Notes under the pieces: generated by a model
What the model was told of the DNA's origin: nothing
Seen by the model: only the letters and a program-made list of their open reading frames with translations
Databases searched by the model: none
Shown here: one piece after another, positions 10,507 through 21,783 of the stretch
Layout: every line of letters begins with the position of its first letter
How positions within the stretch are numbered: position 1 is the stretch's first letter
Translations under genes and position numbers: made by a program
NCBI RefSeq assembly: GCF_030704535.1
Contig: NC_081817.1
Span: forward strand, 511,001 to 575,000
Length of the DNA: 64,000 nt
Reading direction: 5' to 3'
Origin: Vitis vinifera
Lineage: Eukaryota; Streptophyta; Magnoliopsida; Vitales; Vitaceae

Positions 10507-13500
10507 ATGGCTTCAAGGACCCACCAACCACCGCCACTCTCTCTCTCGTCGGATTCAGATACCGATTCCGAGGGAAATTCCGGCGGAGTAGAGACTCTCC
10601 GGCACGGTGACCTCTCGGACTCTATCTTCAAATCCTACATTCAGATCACAGGTCGTTCATCGCCTGATCTCTCGAAAATCCAATCTTTCCTCACATCATC
10701 GCGCTCCGGGGCTCTGTCATGCCTAATTTGCCTGGAGCGGATCCGGCCGTCTGATCCCACCTGGTCTTGCACCTCCGGCTGCTTTGCCGTCTTCCACCTC
10801 ATCTGCATCCAAAGCTGGGCCCGCCAAGCCTCCGACCTCTCCGCTTCACGCGCCACTGCACGCCTGTCCGCCGATCTCTTCCCCGCCGCAGCAGCAAAGG
10901 CCATTGAAGACGCCGCCTGGCACTGCCCCAAGTGCCGATTCGAGTATTCTAAGGCCCTAATCCCCAAAGCTTACTTCTGTTTTTGTGGTAAATTACAAGA
11001 CCCACCGAGGGACCCGTGGATCTTACCGCATTCATGCGGCGAAATATGTAATCGCCCACTGAAGAACAATTGTGGTCACTATTGTTTGCTGCTCTGCCAC
11101 CCTGGCCCCTGTCCATCCTGCCCAAAACTTGTACAAGCTCGTTGTTTTTGTGGGTCTGTCGAAGATGTTCAGCGATGTGGGTTCAAGAAATTTTCGTGTA
11201 AGAATATTTGTTCCAAGTTATTGGATTGTGGGATTCACCGGTGTTCGGATACTTGTCATGATGGCCCTTGCCCTCCTTGTCAAGCTCGCAGTGTTTATCG
11301 GTGTCAATGTGGAGAGATAGAAGAAGAGAGGGAGTGCTGCGATCGGGTCTTTCGGTGTGAGGTCCCGTGTGGGAGAGTGCTTGGGTGTGGGAAGCATGCG
11401 TGCAGTAAAGGTTGTCATTCGGGTGAGTGTGGCCAGTGCCCACTTCAGGGAAGGAGGACATGCCCTTGTGGGAAGAGGGTGTATGAAGGGATGGCTTGTG
11501 ATGTCTCGGTGCCACTCTGTGGAGCCACTTGTGATAAGATGTTGAGCTGCGGGTTTCATAGTTGCCCGGAGCGATGCCATAGAGGCCAATGCATTGAGAC
11601 TTGCAGGACTGTTGTCATTAAAGGATGTCGGTGTGGGAGCTTGAAGAAAGAGGTACAATTTTTCTGTTGTGCTTACTGAGAAACTATTTGCATTGTTGTT
11701 TTACATATGGAATGGCCAATTTAAACTGAACCTAGAATAGGTTCCTTGCTATCAAGATTTGGCATGTGAAAGGAAATGTCAGAAAGTACGAGATTGCGGA
11801 CGCCATGCTTGTAAACGCCGATGCTGTGATGGGGATTGCCCACCATGCTCTGAGGTCTTCTTTACTCTTGGAACCAGGTCACTTCATTTCTTCACAATTA
11901 TTATATGTAAATTTGCTAAAATTTTGTATTGCAGATTTGTGGCAAGAGGCTTAGATGTAAGAACCACAAGTGCCCTTCTCCATGCCATAGGTATGTTACC
12001 TTGTAGTTTGTTTGTTGTATCCGAGAGGTTGAGCTTTAACTACTAGTTAGGGAAAAAGGGGGAACTTCCAAGCAGTTCCATTGTGTTCATTATATTTGGT
12101 AATACTATATTTTGTGTTTTAATGCTATCATCTCAGTCTTGTCATTTGGGTTCTTTTTGTGTTTAGCATTTTCATATTTTTGTCAATTGTAATATATCAT
12201 TTTGACATACCTTTGTATCTAAGGACGAATCTATAAGACTAAAACCGAGTCATGGAGATGTTTTTATTCTTTTCAATGTGAATTTTTTGGGATCTTTGAT
12301 GTCTTGGCCATGTGGTGCTGTAGCTAATCTGTTGGGATGTCAGATGAACACAACACATCACGTGACGAAAGTGGTAAGAGAGCATTTGGAGCCTATAAAG
12401 AAAAAGTTAAGATAGCATTTGGAAAACTTTGTTACTGAAAGAATCATGAAGCTTGTATTTGGTGAACACATGACATAATTCATTCTCCTACGATCTACCA
12501 AACAATGGATCACATAATAAGAATGATGTTTTCTAAATGTAAGAGTTGTATTCTTATTTATTAGTCTAAACAACTCAAAAAAAAAAAAAAAAAAACATAA
12601 CAAAAAAAAAACACCTATTTAACCATTCACCATTCAAGTGTGAAGAAATAGTGGTGGTGGTGATGGCAAGAGTAGTAGAAACAGTGTCCAAAATAGTCAA
12701 GACAGGTCTGATGATGATGGTTGCCGTGGTGGCAATGACCATGGAAATGGTTGGTGGCATCGAGAACTATGACCAAGGTGGATGTAATGGTGGATGCTGC
12801 ACAGAAACCTATGGTAAGGTGGGGGCAGTGGTGTTATAGCAACAACTGTGGTGGTGGTGGTGGTGGTGAGATTATGATGGTTGTAGGCTTGTAGCAGTGT
12901 TATAGGTGGTGTTACTGTGTTAGTGGGAAGGGTGGCGCTGGTGGTGACAGGTAGTATGACTGTTAGACTGTTATTTTGCAATTTGTATGACAAAGAGACA
13001 GGGCCTAAAGGAATTTCATATGAGAAGTTAGGCATTGTAATTTTGCACTTCAGCTGTTTGAGCACCAGTGTAAAGTATTTATAAGAGCTGCTTTGTATTA
13101 CAAATAGTTGAAATTTGCTGATTTATGTTATAAATAGTTGAAATTTAGCTGACATTAACTTATCTTTATCTTCTAGAGTTCTGTATTGTTACCTGACACA
13201 CTGTATGATGATTGTTAATTTTGTTCTTGTAGAGGTCCCTGCGCTCCTTGCCCTGTCATGGTGACAATTTCATGTTCGTGTGGTGAGACACATTTTGAGG
13301 TGAGAGTTTTGTTTCGTAACAGGAATTGAATGAGTTGTGCTAATCATGTTGGGATTTTTATGAATGGTAATCTCTTGGGGTTTTGTCCTAACCAGAGTCG
13401 AGCCATCCTTATATTTTATTATCAAGGATGTAAGCATCATTTTCTTTTAAACCTCCTCCTGGATTTGTATGAAAGACAGTTTACATATCAGGAATCCTCA

Positions 13501-16500
13501 CACTTGGATCCTCCGAAGCATTAGAAAAATTGCAGACAGGATAATGGATTTTTCACTATAGATTTTTTAAGTGTATATCATTGTAGTTTCTGCAGCCGCT
13601 TTCCCAAATGATGGATTACATAAAAATGGAACTAGAATGATGAAGTGAACAAATGTTAGGTTGAGAACTTTATATTGTTTTTCTAATGAAAAAAAAAATA
13701 AAAAAATTGTATTGCTTTAAAACTTGACCAAAATGTGATGTAGTTTTCATTGTATTGTAACTGAGACATGCCACTGTGGAAAAGGTTGTCCATCTGATGC
13801 AGTTTTTCCATTCATGGGTTCTGAATTGCACACTCAGATAAATGTTCGAATATATTTTGGTTCTTGCAGTTAAGTGTGATGATTACATGTCTGCTTTGGA
13901 CACATTCAGATAGCTTGGCTACCTCTTTCTTATGGTTTTTTAGTTCTCTTATTCTGAGATCCCATGACATGATTCTGTTGTGTTTTTTATGTGCCTTACA
14001 TATTTTATTCCACAACTTAAAAGTATTTTGTGCTTTTTTTGGAATATCTCATCTGAATATTGGTTTTTCAATATGCTTCCATTAAATTAGTTTTTATTTT
14101 ATTGCAGTATTATTGCTGAATATTTCTTGTATACATAGTGTGTACAGGGTTGTGTCCCTCTTATGTTAGGCACTTTTCAATCCATAATCTTTATTTTCCT
14201 ATATAATAAAAATTATTAGTGCTGAATGTTTTTGTCATGAGTATTTTATCAGGTTCCTTGTGGTACTGAAACAGAACAGAAGCCTCCAAAATGTTCCAAG
14301 TTATGTCACATAACTCCTTTATGCAAACATGGATCAGATTGTAAGGTACTATTTATCAAACATGGTCTGCTACAGAGATTGGTTAATTGTTCCAACCAGG
14401 GATATGTGATAGTTTTCTACATTCATTAATTATTCAAAATGCATGGGGATAATGATAGAATTATTCTCTAAATTTGGAAATTCATTATTGTGAATGACCT
14501 ATAAAATTGCTTTTTTATTTTTTTTAATGGCATGTCCATACATCCTCAACCTCAAGCACACTTATGGAATTTATGGAATTGATTACTTTGAGATTCCCCT
14601 ACTTTTAATCCCCCCCAACTTGTAATTTATGTGTATGCATGTGTAAAAGATTCCTCTATTATAATTAAAGAGCTGGTTTTGATATGTCTTTGCTACTTGG
14701 TTGTGTATTCATTCCCCTAAACTGGAAGTGAAGGCAAACACCACACTTGTCCTGAATTTTATTTTAGTTGAAAATTTTAAATAAGCTATTACAACAACAA
14801 TTCATTAGAGTTAGATTTCCACCTAGTAATCAAGTAACACAACAAGAAAAGACCGAGTGCAGTAAAAACAAAATTTAGCTCTATCAGTATAGTACAAAAG
14901 AAAGAAACAAAATATTTCTTGAAGGAAAATCAAAATAGTGAAGAAACAAACCTGTTTTCAGTAGAGAAATTATCTTTACCTTGGAGGAATTTTTGTGCTA
15001 GGGGACCCCTAAAGAAGACAGTTGCAGAAATGTGGAAATAAACTACCCACTGCTGCAATTTGAGAAGTATTAGATGGGGAATTGTTTGTTCTCCACACGG
15101 ATATTGCAGGAGGTGGTTTTTGCTTTTAAATTATTGTTTTTCTATTTTTTTTTTCCTTGGTGTAATTTAGAAATTAAGGACGTAGTTTGTTCCTTTGAAC
15201 ATTTTGTGTAAATTTGTTTCTTTGTGACTGAATGGGACACCACTTAATGTCCTATACTAATAGCAACACACTTTGATTTTTTGGAGCATTTTTGAAAATT
15301 TGTGACCTTAATACCCTCATGTAGCCCTTGTGAAGGAGAGAAATAAATATTATTGTTCATCTTGTAATACATACGATCCTTTGTTGAAGAGGTTTTTTGG
15401 TAATTATACATGTGTATTTTTCTCCAGCCACATCGATGCCATTATGGAGCTTGCCCCCCATGTCGACTGCTATGTGAAGAAGAATTCCCATGTGGCCATA
15501 AGTGCAAGCTCAGGTTTGCAATATTATTCAGTTCTTAAATGTCATGTCAAATTTCCAGAGTTTGTTCTTTCCCTACAACTAATATTTCTTGCCCTTTTTC
15601 ATTTTTCCTTTTTCCATTTCTTTATTAAAATGTTCAGGTGTCATGGCCCTAAACCACCACCTAATCCTGAATTCACATTGAAACCTAAGAAAAGGAAGTC
15701 AAATCATCAGGCTGAAGGGACTCCTGGTTCACCATGTCCTCCTTGCTCAGAACTCCTTTGGAGGTCTTGTGTTGGCCAACACATTGGCACAGAGAGAATG
15801 GTTGGTTTTATATCCTCTTACAAGCAATATATGGACATCTTCAACTTTCATACCTTGTTTGCTTGCTTGCCTCTAAGGTTTTACTATACTACAGTATCAT
15901 TTTGCCCTCAATTGTTTTTTCTCATTTTTCTTCTGTTCAGATGGTCTGCTCGGATAGAAAAAAATTTTCTTGTGAAAATTTGTGTGGGAATCTTCTTCCT
16001 TGTGGCAATCACTATTGTACTAAAACTTGCCATGCCCTGATGAGCCAGTTTTTAACATCAGTTCAGAATCAAAGAGGCGAGTCCTGCGAAGATTGCCATC
16101 TACCTTGTGAAAAGGTATTGACTCTGCATTTTTTCATCCCATCCTACTGATGTCTTGTTGATTCTTCCATTTATATGCACAATTGTCTTTCTTGCTTACT
16201 CTCTTCATCCCTTATGTTGGAGAAAACATGTTATAAATAGTTGGCATTTGTCACCATGCTACTTCTAGGCTCACAAAAATGAAGTTTTTTCCTTCAGGAT
16301 ATTCTTAAATTTATCAGTTTCCTATCAGGAAAAATCTTAGACTCATTAGTTACTTCAATTGTTTTAATTTTCATCTTTCAGGAGAGGAGGCCCAAATGCC
16401 CACATCCTTGTCCATCACCATGTCATCCAGGAGAATGTGCCCCTTGCAAAGTGCTTATAAAAAGATCATGTCATTGTGGTTCCATGGTCCATGTTTTTGA

Positions 16501-19327
16501 GTGCTTGTATTTCAACAGCTTGTCAGAAAAGGAGCAAATGACTATTCGGTCTTGTGGTGGACCCTGCCATAGGTATTAGTTGCTCTTCATTCTCATTTGG
16601 TAAAGCTTTATATTTTTTGATTGAAAATCAATATTTAGTTCAAATTTGAGCTATTTTGTAATACTATTGGAGGGCTTGTGTACAGTGCTCCATTCTAGTG
16701 AAACTTAGCATTTCTATGATATTGTGGATGCAGAAAGTTACCCAACTGTACACATCTCTGCCCAGAGACTTGCCATCCTGGTCAATGCCCATCACCTGAT
16801 AAGTGCTCTAAAAAGGTACTATTTCAGTGTTTATTCTTACCTACTTTTTCCTTTTTCTTTTTGAATAACCATTTTGACTCCAAATATTATGTAAAAGGCC
16901 TGTGATTTCTATATATTTATTTACATCTGAAATATTACTCTGTTAGAGTTTTCCATACTCCATTTAAGAGAGAATAATTTTATTTGGAAAGTAGATGTTT
17001 CAGTGTCCTGCTATATAATTCCATAATGTGGAGGATCTTTTTCAATGCTTAGATCCTCAAACTGGGATGTGAAGAAAAAAAAATTTAGAAAATACAATAA
17101 ATAGGATAAGAATCTTCACTAGTGAGTATTATTTCTGGAGGCACTGCTTGTGGAAACTTGCAATAATGTTGTTTAAATTGGCTTTTTGAAAGCCAAAAGT
17201 TCTTCCTTAAGCCCCTTAAAAGTGTCTGCAGGTGTTTGGGTAAGTTTATTAAAAAGGTTTTGGGCTAAAAAGAGGCTTTAGCAGAGAAGCAAGGATAATG
17301 TTGCTTCTTCTGGAAGCCCTGGGAGTTGTTTTATCTTTAATGAAACTTTCAGAATAACAAGGTTGCCCTTTTTAAGATCATGTGCTTGGTTCATTCTAGC
17401 TTCTAGCTAAAGGCAAAAATTTATTGCAGACGAGGTCTTAGTTTTCTTGCATGTCATCAAGGACCTGGTCTCCTCCCTCTCTTCTTCAGTAGTAAAGGAG
17501 CTCTCATTCAGTAACTAGTGAGAATAATCATTGGAAAATTAAATTCCTAAATTATCCCTTAAGAAGTTGTTTATTAAGAAGGACTACTCCAAATCTGCTG
17601 TATTAGAGGAGATGATAAACTTATAAGATTAATCCTTACTAGTCAGTCATACAGTCTTACCTCAAAATTGATAAGAGACTAATCTTATTCCTTACTAGGC
17701 TGTTATGGTTTCCCAAGAACATGTTTGCATGTATACATATTTCTTGAGGTTATTGTTTATCAAAAAAAAAAAATATTTCTTGAGGTTATTAAGCATGTTC
17801 TAGTTTCCTTTGTATAAAATAAGCAAACAAACCACCTTTTTCAGAGGCAATGCATTTCTTCACTTTATGTAAGTTCAAAAACTAAGAACCCATTTCTGAA
17901 CTAATTACATAAATAATTCTACCTTTCCAAGTGTTGTAATTGTACCTTATCTCACCATAGTAATGATGTAATGGAGTATTTGAGGAGCTAAAATATATGA
18001 ATCCCCTGAATAAAAGAAACACACACACACACAACAAAGCATACACACAAATATACATATCCCATATGTGGTTTAGAGTCTGGGATTCAAGAAACTATAA
18101 CAAGAGTTGTACTACTTCATCTACATGATTTGTGCAAATCTTGCTAAATATACGGATGTCGTTTCATGTCCAGACTAGAATCATGAATATGTGGAATACC
18201 AAAAATCATACTTTTCACCTATTTAGTCTTTACTTAATTTGTTTTGTTAACTCTTCCTTTGCAAGGTAACTGTTCGCTGTGGATGTCAGACCTTGAAAAA
18301 GGAATGGCTATGTCATGATGTTCAAGCAGCCTATCTCAATGTTAGTTGTGATCCAAAAGATGTATCTAAAAATCAATTTGGACTTGGACTTCTTCCTTGC
18401 AATTCAGAGTGTAAGAGTAAAGTGAAGGTGGTTGATTCAGAATTACAATTACGTAAACCAAAAGTTGTGGAGGTAATGCCTTTTAATCTCAGAAAGATTA
18501 TTTAATTTCTGCTGCATTATTCATTTTGCTAGGTGCTTAATTCTATAAGGTTATATTTAATCTTTGGAGAAGGATTCCCTCTGTGTTACACAGCCATTGC
18601 ATGTCTAATAAAAGATAAGAGTGCACACTGTTGCTTTATATTACCAGAAATTGAAACTAGGGTTGCTTCTGTTTCTACTTACTAGTTATCCCTAGCAAAT
18701 AAACAACTTCAAGCCAACAATGTGGGCTATGCATGATTGCACTTGTTTTTCTAGTAAATTTTTTGGTTTTCTAATCATTATTCCCTGTATATCATCAATA
18801 TTCCTCAATCGGAATTCATCTTCACTGTTTTATGGGCTAAGCATCTGCCTGCTGGTGGAGAGGAAGAGAAAACTCAACATTCATGTGCTTTAATTTATTA
18901 CTATTACATTATGATTTTATTTTACATACATATGCAAAACTATTTGCTAATTAAGCTCTGCTGGGCTGACCTAATGTCTTCTTACAACTCTTTCAAAGCG
19001 GAAGGAGCCACATGTCGAAAAGCATGTACCAAAGCGTAGAAAAAGACGGGAACGGGTACAAGAAGTGCAGCAAATCTCTAGACTGCAGGTTTGTGTTGTC
19101 TTCTCTAGAAAAAAAGCAGTTTCAGCTACTTCTTTGTTTGCTTATCAGTAATTGTTCTTTTTGAACAGAAAATTATTTCCACCACATGGAGGCTTCTTCT
19201 GTATTTCACCTTTTTGATGGTTCTGATAGCAGTGACATATTATGGTTACAAGGGTCTCTTGTGGCTCTCTGACTGGATGAATGAAGTTGAAGAGAAAAGA
19301 GAAAGAAGAAGATACCCGCAAATCTGA
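10507..19327 (+). CDS. NFXL2: NFXL2-like NF-X1-type zinc finger protein with RING-like domain and membrane anchor
   Basis: Predicted 875 aa, close to Arabidopsis NFXL2. Thirteen exons: 10507-11652, 11741-11854, 11935-11990, 13233-13299, 14253-14345, 15428-15513, 15638-15800, 15941-16114, 16382-16572, 16734-16815, 18266-18472, 18999-19088, 19169-19327; phases close throughout. The N-terminus is Ser/Asp-rich, followed by a RING/PHD-like cluster (about 72-143: CLICLERI ... [13 protein letters not shown] ... WHCPKC). A long array of NF-X1 zinc fingers follows (repeats such as [18 protein letters not shown] and [19 protein letters not shown]), then a basic stretch (RRKRRER type). A hydrophobic segment at about 831-847 ([18 protein letters not shown]) is followed by [17 protein letters not shown] near the end, a C-terminus shared with Arabidopsis NFXL2. 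Family knowledge: NFXL2 affects stress, ABA and circadian-clock gene expression, and RING-type NF-X1 proteins can be E3 ligases. The ATG at 10507 is the only early in-frame Met. Confidence 0.95.
12646..12960 (+). repeat. GGT-rich low-complexity block in an NFXL2 intron
   Basis: A strongly strand-biased stretch rich in GGT/GAT/GTG triplets. It includes (GGT)n runs near 12649-12662 and 12849-12868, and is preceded by long A runs (12577-12595 and 12602-12611). It lies within the 1.2 kb intron between exons 3 and 4. It is cryptically simple sequence with no coding support. Confidence 0.7.
17737..17790 (+). mobile_element. A-tailed micro-insertion with 18-bp direct repeats in NFXL2 intron
   Basis: ATATTTCTTGAGGTTATT at 17737-17754 recurs exactly at 17773-17790. 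It flanks GTTTATCAAAAAAAAAAA (17755-17772). The structure, and the TATCAAAA tail, match the two insertions at 7.6 kb. It is probably a truncated retroposon end with target-site duplication. Confidence 0.6.
18019..18033. repeat. (AC)n microsatellite
   Basis: Short AC dinucleotide run within the long NFXL2 intron before the exon at 18266. Confidence 0.7.
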
Positions 19328-19705
19328 TCCTGCTTAAACTATTTCATACTGTAGTCTGAGTTTATCTGCATGAGGTTGGTTCATGGAAATCCCTAGGACT
19401 GATCACTACCAGACATTCACATTATTTTTTCACTTGGAAAGAAAATGATTACTCACCAAACATATTCAGGAAAAAAAAAAAGAAAAAAAAGGCTTTGTCA
19501 CTCGTTGACAGAACAGGATTTTGCCTTGTGTATCATATAGCATTGTTATTATTTGATGCCAACTCATAAAATAGGAGATTAGTGTTTGTTGGCACAAACT
19601 CTTGTCCATATGGGATTTGTTGATTTTAGACTTGGATAGAATCATTCAAGATGTTTGTTTGTGTCACTGGTTTGACGGAACCTTACAAGACCATTGTGTA
19701 TAAGG

Positions 19706-19986
19706 AATCATCGACTATTTAGTCTTGCTTTGAAGATAACATAGCATAGCATTGCTTTGGGGCTGAAATGACTAATTTAGTACAATAATCACTTTCCTTT
19801 CAGTACAGGAAGATATATCCACCGACGGCATCCTTGTGATTTCTCTGTGGATGAATCATGACTATTTAGTCTATGCTTTGTGGATAACATTATAGCATAT
19901 TGCTTTGGGGCTGAAATGACTGATTTAGTACAATAATCACTTTTCTTTCAGTACAGAAAGGTATATCCACCGACGCCATCCTTGTG
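19706..19986 (+). repeat. 133-bp direct duplication downstream of NFXL2
   Basis: 19706-19838 and 19854-19986 are near-identical copies with a period of 148 bp. They share GCTTTGGGGCTGAAATGACT, TTTAGTACAATAATCACTTT and ATATCCACCGACG-CATCCTT. The few differences indicate a fairly young duplication. Confidence 0.9.
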
Positions 19987-20094
19987 GATGAAAAGGTAAC
20001 CGGTTCATATCACAATAATTGCTGGTTTTTGGGTTGTTAACTCAATGCTGCGATATTATGTTGTTTCTGTTTAGAAGTATACCCTTTGTCCCAA

Positions 20095-20222
20095 GGGGGT
20101 TGGTAAAAGGATGTTTTCACAACATATTCCAGTATCGTTTCAGACTTGTGTGCTTCATTATCATACAGTTGACTGCATTGGTATGCAGGGCGTTGGTAAA
20201 CGGATGTTTTCTTAATATGTTC
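20095..20222 (+). repeat. Short direct repeat, 35 bp, period 93
   Basis: 20095-20129 and 20188-20222 share GTTGGTAAA-GGATGTTTTC with several mismatches elsewhere. Noncoding. Confidence 0.6.
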
Positions 20223-20840
20223 GTTTGGATGCATGTCATAAATATATGATTGACCGTTCAGGTCGCGGGTTTTCCTGGAAAACGTTGGGCTCCTTCAATT
20301 CAATTAGGATGGCTGAAGCCAAAGTTGAAGCATAAAACGCTATTTACCCACATGTCTGTTTGCAGCCTCCCGACATGTGTTTGATTTTGTCCTCTCCCAA
20401 TCTCCTTGAACTCCTTTGTAAAGTCCATAGAACATCTGAATGCAGCAGAAGTCCATGAGGTGTGGTTGAATTTCAGTCAAAAGTATGGATTCTGGAGATA
20501 AGGTGAAACAGCGTGAATAAAAACTTTGTATATGTCTAGTATAGGTGGATCTTAAAATATTGCCAAACCCCTGTCATTTCCTGAGTTTACTGACAGCCCT
20601 TTTGACAAGAAATGGAATGGTCGGTTGTGGTTGTATCCATGTGATGGTTCTCACTGTTGGTGGTGGGTAGTGTTTATTTAAGCTTGAATTTTTACACAGT
20701 TTCCACCGAACCCCTTCATAATAATAAATCAATGAATTGGAAAGAAACAGAGGGAGGAAGGGAGGGGGTGGGTGACCCACCGGCCATAGCCAGGGACACC
20801 CACCTTTTCATTTAAAGTCGTCTATACTGTAAAAGAAATT

Positions 20841-20924
20841 TATGATTTTTATGCAAAATTGGATGGAGGTTTGGGGCAATACTATGATTTTGATGCAAAA
20901 TTGGATAGAGGTTTGGGGCAATAC
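20841..20924 (+). repeat. 42-bp tandem duplication
   Basis: Two adjacent 42-base copies, 20841-20882 and 20883-20924, differ at two positions. Each contains ATGCAAAATTGGAT and GAGGTTTGGGGCAATAC. Confidence 0.92.
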
Positions 20925-21783
20925 CCATTGCCCATTTCTTCCCACAGCTGGATTCAATGCATTTCCATTTAAAGTCCACAATAGGGTCAAAAAAGTAAAG
21001 CATCCGGACCCTACACATGGGGTTTTCTAGATTAAACTCCCCGGTCTAATGTTTGAAATTTCAAAGTCAAATTGTATACTAACCACATCCTTTTTTTTTT
21101 CTTTAAAATAGGGGCTGGACCACACCCCACAATTCCAAAGTGAAACTTCTCTGGGGTCTATGTGGTCCTCTGGCCTCAAAAGTACACCACTGCAAACCAA
21201 CCCCAATAAGACATTAGCAAAGCCAAAATGATGACATACACCTTTATGTTTTTCATCCACTCTTTGGTCACACTGCTCCAAAATGCTCCAAGCCGCCAAA
21301 CAAAACAGAAAACTTTTCTGGGTCATCCATCAATGGCACCCAATGCATATCTACAATACTATAATTATTAAAAAAAAAATTAATACATTGAATAAATCAT
21401 GTGGCGGCTTTTAACTGGTTGACACTTTTTATTTGAAAAAAAAAAAAGAAAAGAAACCAAATAAAATAATCTTGGTGAGTAAGCAAATAAAAAAGGTTGC
21501 ATATGAAGAAATGAGCAGTGGAATACCTTGAAAGATGAATAAAAGTTAATAACCCATTTCTTCTTGAAAAATAAATCATGTAAATCCTCAACCTGGCTGA
21601 GTGTTAACAAAACCCTACACTACAGCTCATGTTAGATCGAATCCCCTAAACTTTACAATCTAAAATACTATAACCATCTAAAATCATCCCTCAATCAAAA
21701 AGAAAAAGAATTAAGAATTGCATAAAGAAAGCTTCTTTCTTTTTTCTTTTTTCTTTTTTGGTTGGTTTCTTTCTTCAGGAATT

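Larger units (their letters stand above)
19328..21783. other. Convergent intergenic region between NFXL2 and the receptor kinase
   Basis: This 2.5 kb lies between two genes that end toward each other, so it should carry both 3' UTRs. It contains several tandem duplications (19706-19986, 20095-20222 and 20841-20924), listed separately. No protein-coding gene is supported; small open frames here are repeats or chance. Confidence 0.65.

Noticed and set aside
11183..11658. Open frames on the minus strand across NFXL2 exon 1
   Set aside because: They are shadows of the Cys-rich NF-X1 repeats; the forward frame has unmistakable zinc-finger motifs.
12575..13065. Thr/Pro/His-rich minus-strand frames in an NFXL2 intron
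   Set aside because: They are translations of the GGT-rich simple repeat; no start, splice or homology support.
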